Positions 34,276-45,326 of a DNA stretch of 64,000 nt are shown one piece after another; the first letter of the stretch is position 1; the number at the start of each line of letters is the position of its first letter. Source of the stretch: Daldinia sp. FL1419 (Eukaryota; Ascomycota; Sordariomycetes; Xylariales; Hypoxylaceae); assembly GCA_025201765.1 (NCBI GenBank), contig MU623433.1, forward strand, positions 62,001 to 126,000, in the 5' to 3' direction. The notes beneath the pieces were generated by a model. It worked only from the letters and a program-made list of their open reading frames with translations, was not told the DNA's origin and ran no database searches. The position numbers and the translations under genes were made by a program.

Positions 34276-35493
34276 ATGAACGTCGACACCATCGCCGATT
34301 TCCTGGCCGACCAGCGGGACGAGACCCCGGACGAGCTCCAATATCTCATCATCCAGTTCGAGAACTTCTGGGAGCGCAAGTTATGGCACCAGCTCACAGA
34401 CGCCCTCATCGAATTCTTCGCCAACCCCAAGAGCGAACCTCAACGCCTCAAGTTCTACAAGGTCTTCATATTAAAGTTTGCTGATAAGATCAACCAGCTT
34501 AAGCTTGTCGACCTGGGCTTGAAGGCCGCTACCCAATGCAAAGGTAAGCTTTTGGTACATGGATATATATTGTTTCATGCATTGTACTAGAGTAATGTGA
34601 ATACTGATTCTACGGTAGATGACCAGGAGCGCCTCACCTTCCTCGCCGACCTCGCCAAAAAGGTCGACAATGAGGACTCCCAAGATGCCTTCGTCTACGC
34701 CCTTGCCGCCGTTGCTCGCGTAGAGCTGGACCTAAAGGACCTCGACGCCTCGCGGCGAGATCTAGACAAGGCGGAGCGCATCCTCGACTCATTCGACAGC
34801 GTCGAGACCAAGGTACACGCCGCCTTTTACCAGGTTAACGCAGATTACTATCAAGCCAAGGCCGATTTCGCCTCCTACTACCGCAACGCCCTCCTCTACC
34901 TCGCTTGCATCGACCTCTCCTCCCTCTCACCCGACGAGCGCCGCGCCCGCGCCTACGACCTAGGCATTGCCGCCCTCGTCTCTGATTCCATCTACAACTT
35001 CGGCGAGCTCCTCCAGCACCCCATTCTCGCCGCCCTGACTGGTGACGTAGCCTGGCTGCAGGAACTACTCCTCGCCTTCAACCGGGGGGATCTAGCGGCA
35101 TACGACGTCCTATCGGGCCACATCTCCTCCAATACCCTCCTAAAAGACCACCTGGAAGACATCCGTCAAAAGATCTACCTCGCGGCCCTGACAGAATCCG
35201 TCTTCCGACGTCCCCCGCACCAGCGCGCCATGAGCTTCACCACCATATCAGCCGACACCAAGGTGCGCAAGGACGAGATCGAGCACCTGGTCATGAAGGC
35301 GCTAAGCCTGGGCCTGGTCCGCGGCACCATCGACGAGGTCGACGAGCTCGTCAACTTCACCTGGGTCCAGCCCCGCGTGCTCGACATGGCCCAGATCGCG
35401 AGCATGAGCCAGCGCCTCGGCGAGTGGGGCGAAAACGTCAATAAGCTGGGTAACTGGATCGAGGCTACCGGGCAGGATATCTGGGCTTCGTGA
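34276..35493 (+). CDS. RPN9: 26S proteasome regulatory subunit Rpn9
   Basis: Two exons (34276-34543 and 34619-35493) encode about 380 residues. The junction AAA G|AT gives QCKDDQERLTFL and removes an in-frame GTAAGC-started 75-bp intron. The protein is helical throughout (TPR-like repeats) with a C-terminal PCI domain around residues 180-350, including YNFGELLQHPIL and VRKDEIEHLVMKALSLGLV, the conserved winged-helix segment. It ends with GNWIEATGQDIWAS. Rpn9 is a lid subunit of the 19S particle and helps assemble the lid. Codons are strongly C-ending, in contrast to the neighbouring genes, suggesting high expression. Confidence 0.95.
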
Positions 35494-36228
35494 TTGGGAC
35501 ATATGTCTACCTAGCTTATTCAAGCTGAACAAATTAGGAGATAAGGGGACCAGTCGAGAGAAGGAACATGAGCAAGATATCTTCTCTTGCATACAGGACG
35601 GTCGGGAGGCCGTGTATGATAGATCAACTACTAGACAACGTGCGGTCCCAGCAAGAGGACTAGACGTATTGCTGCACGATAAATTAGTCTGAAGACACGA
35701 ATAGGGGTGTTTCGCATTAGGTATGATGGTTAATGGCCCACGATGTTAAGCCGTTCTTATTGTGAATGTCGTAGTATTGGTATTGGGATACAATACTCTG
35801 CAATTCCCAATTTCGATCCGTCTTTCAACTCTCGAGTAGTTAGACGTGACTATATGGCTCTAGTTTCGTAGCATCTCAAATGAAGACGCTGACAAGTCCC
35901 GTTCCACCCTATTAGTATACTACTGCTAGACTATTTCGATTTCTGTTCCAAGTCATCACCTAGGTTAGGTACTTCATAAGACACCGCAATGTCGTGAATA
36001 TAATGATCATAACATCACTGTTCCAGCTTTCTATTATTATTCTCTATCTAGCAATACCAGCCCTAAACATTACGCATTCGTAACACATTACTTCAGTTCT
36101 TTTCAATTCTGTCAACTCATCTCCATCTCAACAGGTGAGATAGGTCAAGTCAAGCCCAGACACAGCACGCTGGCTCAAACAATCGCAGCAAAGCCGCATA
36201 TGCAACCAACAACCCCATGCAATAAAAA
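35494..36228. other. Convergent intergenic region RPN9/GAA1
   Basis: About 0.7 kb with no coding signal; contains the 3' flanks of two converging genes. Confidence 0.6.
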
Positions 36229-38192
36229 TCAAGCATTTTTCTTCTCCTTTTCGCTCCCTGGGCTCTTGCCCCCGGCTTCATTCGGCTGTCCTAGTACCAC
36301 GATTTGCCCGACTAGCCACGCGGGCCACCATACGCACCATACTATGAGGGGCGTGTACATGCCCCAGACGTGCCAGCCGAATGCTGCTTCTTCAAGCACA
36401 TTTTGTATGCCTACGCCGGCCAGGGCACTGCTTGCGAGGAGGACGACGGGAGGGGCTAGGACGTGTAGGAGAGTGGAGTGGACGTATCTGAATACGACTG
36501 CGTTTGCTGCTTTGCTCTTATTTTGATCTGAAGGGGTAGTAGAGGGCAGGAAAGAAGGCCATGGGCGAGAAAACGATAGCGGGCTAGATAGAACGCCGAC
36601 GATGAAGGAGAGCGAGAAGTTGAGAGTTGCGAGAGACGAGAGGAACATTCCTAGTAGCAGTAGAGAGAACGATCGAATTAGGAGGTACTGTTGAGCCGTA
36701 GGGGGCTTGCGAATACCGTTTGTTAAGAAGTATGAGGCGAGGTGCGGGAGCCCTGCGTTGATGGCGGTGAAGATGATGAAGATTGGTGTGAGGAGCTGCA
36801 GTTGTGCGTCAGTGTTTGATATGTAGGGTTGTTTAAGGGAAAGGGACTTACACTCGAAGGAGTCTGGTTAAAGGCAAATAGCGGGATGACTCCCAGAAAT
36901 TGGCATCCCGCCACAAGAGTAAGCGGGAGGAGTATTTCTCGCTCGACAGGAATCGAAGTCGGCTTTGCAACCGCCTTCACCTCCTTTCCTTCACCGTCTG
37001 TAACCTCTCTAACCTCGGGCTTCTTCTCTTCCTTCGGAACATCAACCTCCCTGTACCCGCTCTTGACCCACGAGGCAATAGCCATAATAGTAAAGTTCGC
37101 AGCAACCAGCATCGCACTAGGTAAATACGTGCCGATGCTAACGAACCGATGCTTATGAATAAGCAAGTAAAAAAAGAAACTCTGATGCAGCTTCTCAAGC
37201 AAATTATTCAAACTCCGGAATAACCCCTCAATCAGCCGTCCCAGTCCCATCTCGTCGTGCCAACCATTGCCCATGGGCTTCAGCGTGACAGCGTCGACAT
37301 GGTACGGGATGAAACTACTATGAGGCCCCGTGGAGTGTCCCAACGCCTGGTTGAGCATACCCCGGAGCACCGTGGCGAGGTTATCGTCGTACTTTTGCGA
37401 GTGCTTCAGGATTCCCTGTAGTGCGCTTCCCATACCCATCTGTCCGCTGGCGATATTAACGACCGAGTTGATCAGATCTAGGTTCGGTAGCTGTCCGTTG
37501 ACGCCGTCGTATGCGATGGCAATCGACTCGAAGCGCCCTTCTTGCGCGTAGTCTAGCGCTATGGCGCCCTGTAGAGCGCCTGACTTGATCGGTAGCGGAG
37601 CGACTTGCGAGGGGTCATGGGCGTCGTGGTATGCGTCTACCCAAGCTTGCATACCGGCCCGGCTGTCGGGTGGTACTACTAGTATAATATCCTTGGACCA
37701 CAGCGACCAGCGCTTGAAATATCGTGTCAAGGCCAGAGCTAGCGCTAGGCCATTGCGGTTGAATTCTCCCTCGACATTCTTCCACGCAGTAACGAGCACT
37801 ATGGCCTCCGTAGCATCGCCACGGGGGGCCTGCAATATAGCGTATACATTCTCTCCACCAATTGTGTTTCCCGAAGAATGGTAGGTATAGTTTTGTCGGC
37901 CAACCTTAAGACCCAGGCCCTTGAATATAATTTCGAGTTCGTCGTTCACCTGAGCATTGGTGCTGTTCTCTAGGGCGTTAACCTCGTGCTTGTAGGCGCG
38001 AAACACGTTCTGGTCGCTTCCGCCAAAATACGTATGGACCTGACCAGGTAACAAGGCGTTTTCGCTAATATAAGTGCGGCGCGAGTATTCGTCGAGAGGT
38101 AACATGAGCAGCCATACGACGCCGACGACGATGCATAGGAGGGACAGATATGGCGGGAGCTTCAGTAACCGCGGATCGCGGCGCAGGGCCAT
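36229..38192 (-). CDS. GAA1: GPI transamidase component Gaa1
   Basis: Two exons (38192-36852, 36795-36229) encode about 635 residues; the join is phase 0 and gives FNQTPSS|LLTPIF. A first membrane helix lies at residues 14-34 (YLSLLCIVVGVVWLLMLPL). A large luminal domain follows with a peptidase-like fold: HTYFGGSD, NVYAILQAPRGD, IVLVTAWKN, KDIILVVPPDS, GALQGAIALDY, GPHSSFIPYHVDA. After that come several C-terminal helices and a Lys-rich cytoplasmic tail (EKEKKNA). Gaa1 is an ER subunit of GPI transamidase and brings the GPI lipid to the enzyme. The second exon is needed, since the first exon alone would end in Ser/Thr-rich unrelated sequence. Confidence 0.94.
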
Positions 38193-38200
38193 GGCCGCAG

Positions 38201-38263
38201 CTTTTTTTCATGTTCAGTTAGCCAATTACTTTGCTTGTTTCGTGGAATATTTCTATAACTTAC
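38201..38263 (-). other. Putative 5' UTR intron of GAA1
   Basis: Minus-strand GTAAGT donor at 38263, a GGCTAAC branch-like site and an AAAAAAAG acceptor ending at 38201, eight bases before the GAA1 ATG. Removal would delete an out-of-frame upstream ATG. Signals only. Confidence 0.5.
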
Positions 38264-38994
38264 AGAGTAAACGCGGCATGGCTTTGCTCTAGTCTCCTTG
38301 AATCGAATATGCGCAGCGGAAGACTTGGGAAGGTTGAAGTGTAAAAGCTTAGGAGAGCTTTAAAGCAGGTACATTGACATTGTACATAACCTAGGTCAAT
38401 TAGACAACTTTTTGGAAGGTACCCCAAGATCGCGTGTAACACGAGTCCCCACCGTGACTTGACATTCAGGGGTCCAGTCCATTGGGTACCTACGTACCTA
38501 CCCTACAATGACATAATCAGCCTTACGGCCAACTTACCTTACTTATTAGTTGCATATCCTCTTACAAGTCGAGTGAAATATCGAAAGGGGTAAACTAAAC
38601 CACATGATTCAAATAGACGTTGGGAGCATACATTATAAGATACTACTACCTACTATAATATTGTCTGAATGCCTATATCAAAAGTTGGAAACTCTCGATA
38701 TCACAAGCATAAATCTAGTTAAATTCGAGACATTAAAACGTCGAGGCATCACCAACTCACGGGTATCGCTCGTATAACGTTCCAAGATTTATGGCAATAC
38801 AAACGACTAGCCTCCCTATCCTTTAAATAAGTGCTATGGAGAATGAGTATACGGCCTCGTGATGCGAATAGTGTTTTACTTCCCAAAAACGCCAATATCA
38901 TGCAATGTCGAAATGCCCAATAACCACGTGCTATATACAATACGGCATTCGTTGAGTTCTTTCTCGCTCTTCTAGGGCTCCTTCGGGACCTATC
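38264..38994. other. Intergenic region GAA1/RBD2
   Basis: About 0.7 kb. GAA1 promoter and RBD2 3' flank on the same strand. No coding or RNA gene seen; CCTACGTACCTACC-type sequence near 38488. Confidence 0.55.
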
Positions 38995-40025
38995 CTAAGG
39001 CCCTAACCTCTGCGTAGAGCCCATCAAGCCTAATGGCGTCATCTGACTGGTTGCATTGCTAGTAGGCAAGACGCCGAACCTACCGTACGTCTTCTGGTCC
39101 ACGCTGACGTAGTGCGGCAATCTTCCTAACAGATTAAGACGACCTTCAATCCATCGTAGGACCTTCTCGGGGGGTGCAAGGAACTTGAGATAGCCCAGGC
39201 CAACTAGATATGATACTGTTAGCGAGATTGCACCAAGATGAAGATGCCCATGGTTCACTTACACAGGTAACCTGTGCCCACACCGCACAGATGACCGAAA
39301 AAGCTTGTGTTGGGGATCAGTGCTTCAACTACCAACACCATCATCAGAGGTGTAGTCCATGTCGGAACATGATGTGTTCCTATCACAAGGTACGGGTTGG
39401 TCTTATAAGTTCGGATAGCCTCGATGCCTAGCAAGAGAAAGACCCAGATACTGTCACAACCACGTATTAGCATAAGTTCCAACAGAAAAGCATAGGCTGC
39501 ATATATACCTCGCTCCCATAACGGCGGTATTTCCTTTTATGATGAACTTTTCCCAAATTATATAGACTAGGGCTGGGATTGTTGTTAAAGCTACGAGATA
39601 TGTTAGCTCAAGTTGCGCCCAAGCAATACCATCCAAATAGTTGTACTTACGGCCAAAAAACAGTGCTAAAGAAGTCAAGGTTCCAAATTCATTTTCGAAT
39701 CTCTCGAGAAGCGGCGTCAAAGATAGGATGTTGAAGAGGGCGTGGAAGAAGTTAAGGTGGATTAATGGAAAAGTATTAACTCGGTACACTATATAGAAAT
39801 CGCATTAGTCAAGAAGCGCATACACTATAGAAGCAGAAAGCACTGACTAGTCGATAGAGACAATTCGCTAGGAATCAAGGCACCCCATTGTCGCACATCC
39901 CACGCAGACTGAAGAGAAACGATCCAGAACGAAACCATAACAGCAATCATAGCGCGCGTAAACAGCGGCAGGCGAAACACATACGAGCGCGCCCGCAATG
40001 TGCTGAAGCCCTGAACGGTAGGCAT
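38995..40025 (-). CDS. RBD2: Rhomboid-family intramembrane protease Rbd2
   Basis: Five exons (40025-39848, 39788-39651, 39590-39509, 39450-39263, 39203-38995) encode about 264 residues. Six to seven hydrophobic segments are visible. The serine of the catalytic pair lies in VMGASIWVF (Ser133) and the histidine in FFGHLCGVGTGYL (His186). The first transmembrane block carries MYRVNTFPLIHLNFFHALFNI, with the loop motif of rhomboids. The family in yeast (Rbd2) is a Golgi rhomboid; fungal homologues take part in SREBP cleavage and sterol or hypoxia response. The Ser133 codon AG|T is split by an intron. The C-terminal tail (GRFGVLPTSNATSQ...) is polar and probably cytosolic. Confidence 0.92.
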
Positions 40026-41174
40026 CGTCGGGGTGCGTGGCCGAACCGAGGCACCCGTAGTGACGTTGAGAATTGCGATCTGACCACTTTCTCACGCAGG
40101 ATATAATTGGTCCCTAGCGAAACGCAGCAACACAGAACAACGCGCAAAACCGAACGCGCGCCCGGGGGAGATTAAACGGCGAGAAGCGTGCAGGATCGGT
40201 CCTGCGAGGCTTAGAGCTGTTGAACTCGAATCGCCATCGAACAGGAAAGGGAAAGGGGAAAAAATAAATTATGGAGGCGAGAATTGGAGAAAGTTGAGTC
40301 GTGTGCTTTTGCGGCAGGAAGTCGCAAATCTTGGGCTAGGTAGGTACAAAACTACGTCGGCACCGGCACCGGTAGGCAGTTAGTTGCCTGCAGGGGTTTG
40401 GTGGTAGCGCGGGTTGCTCGAGGTGCTAGGGAAGATGACAGAACTGATCTTCGGCGTTATCTTATCCGAGTTACTGATACATAATTGTATATATCTGATA
40501 CATAGATACATAGATACCTGGGTATGAAGCTTTTAACTAACTATACCCGCACTTTTTCTATCATTAACTATCATTATTCACTGAATGCTGCATCTAGAAT
40601 TCTATCTTCGACGGAATTATACGTGCGAAGAGGCCGTTTGCTTCCGAGAATGAGAAACGGACACCATTGCAATAGGCAATACGAAAGTCAAGTACTAAAA
40701 AAATCTAATGCCATCATAAAATAGGCAATGCATTGGGATGGTGTATGTAAGAGGTCTAGTAAATATTTGTATTCAAAAATGGAAGCAACAAAAACCCAAA
40801 TAAATCGTACAATAATTACGCCTACATGCGCGCAAAAATAAAGTTCGATTTAAGAGCAAAAATAGCTATGCATGTGTAGGATTGGATTGTTGTGCGGGTG
40901 TAAAAAGTAGGAAAAATAGACCAGCAAAACAAAATTGAATCTGGGCACTCCAGAGTATTGTTTCCAAAGATTAGTGTAAAGGAGCATTGTGGGTTACACA
41001 AGGTTGAGTCAGGTAAAAGGCATGAGTCAAGTACTTTTATGCAATCCCGCTCCTAATTGTTTTGGTTGTAATTTAGGTATATAACCTTAAGCCCCGTCCG
41101 AAGAATACCCGACCAATGAGGGTTTGGCACAGTAAATGGAGGGATATTCTGCTACCCTTAATAGAATGGAGCAT

Positions 41175-41345
41175 ACATAGGTTATGAGGCAAGTTACCTA
41201 TATTATCAGGCTACCTATGAGAGAGAATGAGCGAGCCTACGTCGTCGTATATATATAAGAACTATATAAGAACTGCGGGTGCGCGGCGTTACATATTCAA
41301 CAACCCCCTATATACCAGCCACACATATTCTAGTAGATCTAATCC
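41175..41345 (+). repeat. Diverged repeat fragment, family A copy 1
   Basis: Shares ttatgaggcaagt(t/c)ac and the later agccacaca(t/c)attc with the segment near 55803-55920, in the same order and orientation. Contains a TATA-like atatatataag. Looks like part of an LTR or other transposon remnant; the identity of the element is not established. Confidence 0.35.
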
Positions 41346-41745
41346 ATCCTTTAATCCACAACAGGCTTAAGAATATAAAGTCAAGGAATACTCTATAGGA
41401 AGCCTCTATATCTACGACTATACAATATAGGCAGCACTGCTGCTATGTAAGAACATAAGTAGCCATCTTAGGAACCTCGTCTATGCCAAACCAAGATGCA
41501 TAAGCCAGAAATTCCAGGTATCTCAAAGTTTGAATGGATATTTGAGCCCAGCTGACCTATCGTTAGACCACTATACTGGCTGGGAAAATGACCCAGTCAT
41601 GCGAGATTAAACTATAGCCTACATGGAACGGGCTCTAGCTATTGTCAGCTACGGTAGCAGTCTACTTTTCCTAACAGACACTAGACACCCCTGGCGAGGA
41701 TATGGCTTTGGCCATGATGCCAAGGTTGTCAGGGCTCTAGCCTGT

Positions 41746-41782
41746 GCTACATATAGAACAAAGAACTTGTTCTATATGTAGC
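41746..41782. repeat. Perfect 16-bp inverted repeat with 5-nt loop
   Basis: Arms 41746-41761 and 41767-41782 are exact reverse complements (gctacatatagaacaa), with loop agaac. Could form a strong hairpin in DNA or RNA. It sits just upstream of the decayed CorA-like reading frames. Confidence 0.85.
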
Positions 41783-41855
41783 TGCCTTTAGCCATAGTTG
41801 TAGATAGGTTCCTCGCGGAACAACGAAGTTGTTTCCTTGCTTCTTGGTCCGCCTC

Positions 41856-42970
41856 GTGACAAAGGTCAACATCTTTGAGCTCCAAGGGGATCATTATGGC
41901 AAGGGCGTGCAACTCGATTTGAACGACCCGAAGGATATGCTGATGTATCTTCAGGATACACCAAAAGATGGAACATCTAACCTAAAAACATTAAGCGGCG
42001 GGTAATTCTCTTGGAGGATATGCGTCCTCGGATAATCGAGCTCTTGGGGTGAAACTCGATATTCCATCTCAGTTTTTCCTAGCCCACTGCGATAAATATT
42101 TAGATCTCAACGTTATTGATAATTGATACGCCAGGAAAGACAATTCGACCTACTGGAATGTTCCGGTACCACGATGGCGTTCTCTACCTGAGGACTTGCA
42201 TAATGGGGCATATCGTCTTGAGGCTGGGAACTTCTCCCGTGACGACTATCACCGGAGCACGCCGAGAGAATCGATTACTTTCGAAGGTCTCGTATCATAC
42301 CGGGGTAAAAACTATGGTCCTGATTCATGGATTGGCACGTAGAGCGTATCTTCACCTTGTGGATTAGTATGTTGTACGCTAACGATCAAACCGTGCAGCT
42401 GTCATATTGATGGATCCGTACGAGAGTTACCTTCGTCCGAAATAAAGCAACCCCTTTATTAACACAGACCGCTACGCTCTAGGTGACATGACTTCTAGTC
42501 GAAGCTATTTTTACGAAGTAATAGACACAAGCCAGGGATTAGATATCAGTCCACCACACAGCCGCTCTACCTACAATGCTGTAGTTGCAGCTTACAGCTC
42601 AAAGCTTTCGGGCAAGCTATCGCACTCAAATGATCCATTCATAGGCACAACATTTGTTCGAAGCATCATCCGTTCTGCGTGGGAAGATTTCATTATCCGT
42701 CACGAATTAGACTCCCTCGATATGGTTGCCGGTGTCTAAATAAAACATGAAATACCCGAGTTCGGGGCGCCAAATATTAGCGAATCTCAAGGGAATGAAG
42801 TATCTCCGGATATTAATATCATCAGTGCATATCAATGTTTCACTCGGAGATGGCCAAAGGGTCCAAGAATGAAAGGATCTTATTAATTCCATCATGTGGA
42901 AATTCCGCTGTAGAAATGCATTTTCATCGCCTATCTTAAAACAGGTATCAATTCGTTTAGCATACATATC
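41856..42970 (+). pseudogene. Decayed gene, possibly CorA-like fungal protein
   Basis: Several adjoining frames read like one protein: FELQGDHYGKGVQLDLNDP, then VILLEDMRPRIIELLG, a frame change at about 42050 in a GGGG run, VKLDIPSQFFLAHCDKYLDL, a stop at about 42123, WNVPVPRWRSLPEDLHNGAY and SYRGKNYGPDSWIG. After further stops come AVILMDPYESYL and a final open part (42488-42739) with SIIRSAWEDFIIR. The order and phrases such as LLEDMRPRIIELLGVKLDIP recall a lineage-specific fungal family often annotated CorA-like Mg2+ transporter, but that link is from memory of family style. Multiple stops and frame changes make it non-functional. No C-terminal GMN motif was seen. Confidence 0.45.
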
Positions 42971-43027
42971 TTATAGCCACGATATAATAACCCCTCCTCA
43001 AAACTGGGGCGTTTGCGTAGGCCGTAC

Positions 43028-43150
43028 TGTCAGGGAATGAGTGAGAATTAGTTAGGGAAGGGAGTAAGTCTCCCGTATCGTGAGTATATAAAGAGCGCGC
43101 GGCACCCTCGCTGTGAGAAGATTAAGCATTACCAACTTAATAAATAAAAG
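43028..43150 (+). repeat. LTR-like segment
   Basis: Begins TGTCAGGGAATGAGTGAGAA, followed by ctcccgtatcgtgag, a TATATAAAG box, a GC-rich stretch, then aataaataaaag. This order (TG start, TATA, polyadenylation-like signal) is that of a retrotransposon LTR. No second LTR, primer-binding site or target duplication was confirmed. Confidence 0.35.
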
Positions 43151-43854
43151 CCTATATAGTTAGGTGACGAACTGTGGTGATAAGAGGCGCGATGACATCG
43201 ACCACGAATAGCCTTGTGCCTATTAGCGATAATAAGTGCGAAGGAAAGATATAAATATATACCTCTTACCATCAATTGTCGGACCATTTAAGACCCCCAC
43301 GGTATAAATGCCAGTAGCATCACGCTGAGTATAGGTGGAACTATCAAAACTGTAGCCGAGTTAACTAATCGCGGGATACTGGTTATATCGAAGTGTTTGA
43401 AAGGCGGGATGTATACCAAAAAACTGACGATACTATTAACGGGTGTGATCCCTGTGATGCAAATACATGGAGTAAAGAAGTACCCCTGAATTCCGAAATA
43501 AAATCACATCTTCGCCTTTTACTTCTATTTTTCCATTGCGCCCAGCGGGGCTAGATATTTCCTCTTGATCCAGCGATGTCACCTTCACGCAGCTGTCTTC
43601 AGGTCACCTATGTCTGCAGTGTCAGGGTTTTGACATTCGACGCATTCCAGCTGCCTGCGACCCAGAATCCGGGTTAGCACAGCCACGATTGGCCCTCTCA
43701 TTCGACAATATATTATATCGCAATGCTACCGTAACTATTTCTATACGTGCCGTCGACTTGTAGTTGGTAATATCCACAATTAACTACAAATATAAGTAAG
43801 CTACCTACTTGTATGGAAATGCTTGGAGAAAACATGTATATGTATTTGGGTAAC

Positions 43855-44010
43855 TACCTACATCCTAGTGCATGTACCTACCTACCGTGCTGTGTACCTA
43901 TCATTGTATGTGATTACGTACTACCTAAGACCCCGCATTCCGTCAATAAGGTACTGTGTACAATACGTACATCCTAGTAGTACCTAGGTATGGACATAGG
44001 TACCTAGGTA
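43855..44010. repeat. Cluster of TACCTA/TAGGTA motifs with two TACCTAGGTA palindromes
   Basis: Many overlapping tacctac, taggta and gtacgtac units; exact TACCTAGGTA at 43981-43990 and 44001-44010, 20 bp apart, about 220 bp upstream of the HNT1 start. Confidence 0.8.
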
Positions 44011-44233
44011 GGCGGGGTCAAAACAATGTACCCGATCAATATTCGAAGCGGGGCTCGAAACCAAACGACCTTTGTCTGCAGACCATCTAGGTTAACCTTA
44101 ATAATTAACCCAAGATCCAAACAAGATCGCATATCTGGAACGTCGAACCCAAGGTAACGAGCCATCAAGGTCCGCATCTCCATACAAACTTATCTACTAA
44201 AAATTCAAGTCACCTGCTACATACCTAGTCACC

Positions 44234-45047
44234 ATGGCTGCTTGCATCTTTTGCAGGATCATCAAGGGTAAGCTCGGTTTCTCATCTCATGCTTCACTTT
44301 GAATTATAATAAAACGAGCGGTCCGACATGACCTACGATTGTATACCTACGCATGTTATAAGCGTCTTGTATCGTTACCTCTCATATAAGTCTTTATGAG
44401 CTATACACATATCTAGATACCCAAGGTATACAACTACCTAACTAGCAGCCAATTAGGAGAGATCCCCTCCTTCAAGCTCTTCGAGAGCGACAAGACCTTT
44501 GCGTTCCTCGATATCAACCCTCTGAGCAGGGGCCACGCCGTAAGATCCCCTCTCCCCCCCTATCCTATCCCAACCCCAATTCTATAAACAGGTCACACAA
44601 GACTCAAACACCCATCTAACAACCACCCAGCTCGTCATCCCCAAGTTCCACGGCGCCAAGCTAGCCGACATCCCCGACGACCAGCTCAGCGAGATCCTCC
44701 CCGTGGCCAAGAAACTCGTCGCCGCCACCGGCGCCACCAACTACAACATCCTGCAGAACAACGGCCGCATTGCCCACCAGGTCGTCGACCACGTGAGTTA
44801 TCCAACCCAACGTCGGGAGAACGAGCACGTTAGGAGTATCTTGCTAACTACCTATACACATCTGTACTATAGGTTCACTTTCACATGGTAAGGAATTCCC
44901 TTGAGTTATAGATCTTGTAGGTCCACTAACATATGCTAGATCCCCAAGCCTAACGAGGAGCAAGGACTCGGAATAGGCTGGCCCCAGCAGCCGACGGACA
45001 TGGACGCTCTTAAGGCTCTCTACGAGGAGATCAAGGCCAAGATGTGA
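44234..45047 (+). CDS. HNT1: HIT-family nucleotide hydrolase (Hnt1/HINT type)
   Basis: Five exons (44234-44267, 44457-44539, 44631-44792, 44873-44887, 44940-45047) encode about 133 residues. The protein starts MAACIFCRIIKGEIPSFKL, with the CxxC of HINT proteins, continues FLDINPLSRGHALVIPK and NYNILQNNGRIAHQVVDH, and has the histidine triad HVHFHM (His93, His95, His97). HINT enzymes hydrolyse adenosine 5'-monophosphoramidates and related AMP conjugates. Exon 4 is a 15-nt micro-exon coding VHFHM, so two of the three triad histidines lie on it. All junctions keep frame and each intron has canonical ends. The third intron is 80 bp, the first 189 bp. Confidence 0.95.
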
Positions 45048-45169
45048 AGACGGTATATTTCACGAACCGTCCTCTAATGTAGCTATACCTCCTATTTTAT
45101 GGCCAAACATCTAAGTAGCCGTTTGTCTAGTTGATAGGCAGACGCTCAACCTAGAGAATTAGCAATGAA

Positions 45170-45191
45170 AAAAAAAAAAAAAAAAAAAAAG
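45170..45191. repeat. Poly(A) tract between HNT1 and SEC14-like gene
   Basis: Run of about 22 A residues in the 279-bp convergent intergenic space. Simple homopolymer; possibly a nucleosome-depleted terminator region. Confidence 0.6.
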
Positions 45192-45326
45192 AAAAGAAAA
45201 AGGGAAATTACACGTTCCCGTCATCGCTTTCGGTAATATTTAATGCCTAGTCTATGCTAATCGCCCACTCCAATACCCTTGTTATTGATATATTCCAATC
45301 CTCTGCTTCTACATTAGTCTTTTCTT

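Larger units (their letters stand above)
40026..44233. other. Long gene-poor interval (about 4.2 kb) with repeats
   Basis: Between the divergent RBD2 and HNT1 genes. It holds a repeat fragment (41175-41345), a perfect hairpin (41746-41782), a decayed gene (about 41856-42970), an LTR-like segment (43028-43150), and a dense cluster of TACCTA/TAGGTA motifs before HNT1. No intact gene recognised. Confidence 0.6.
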
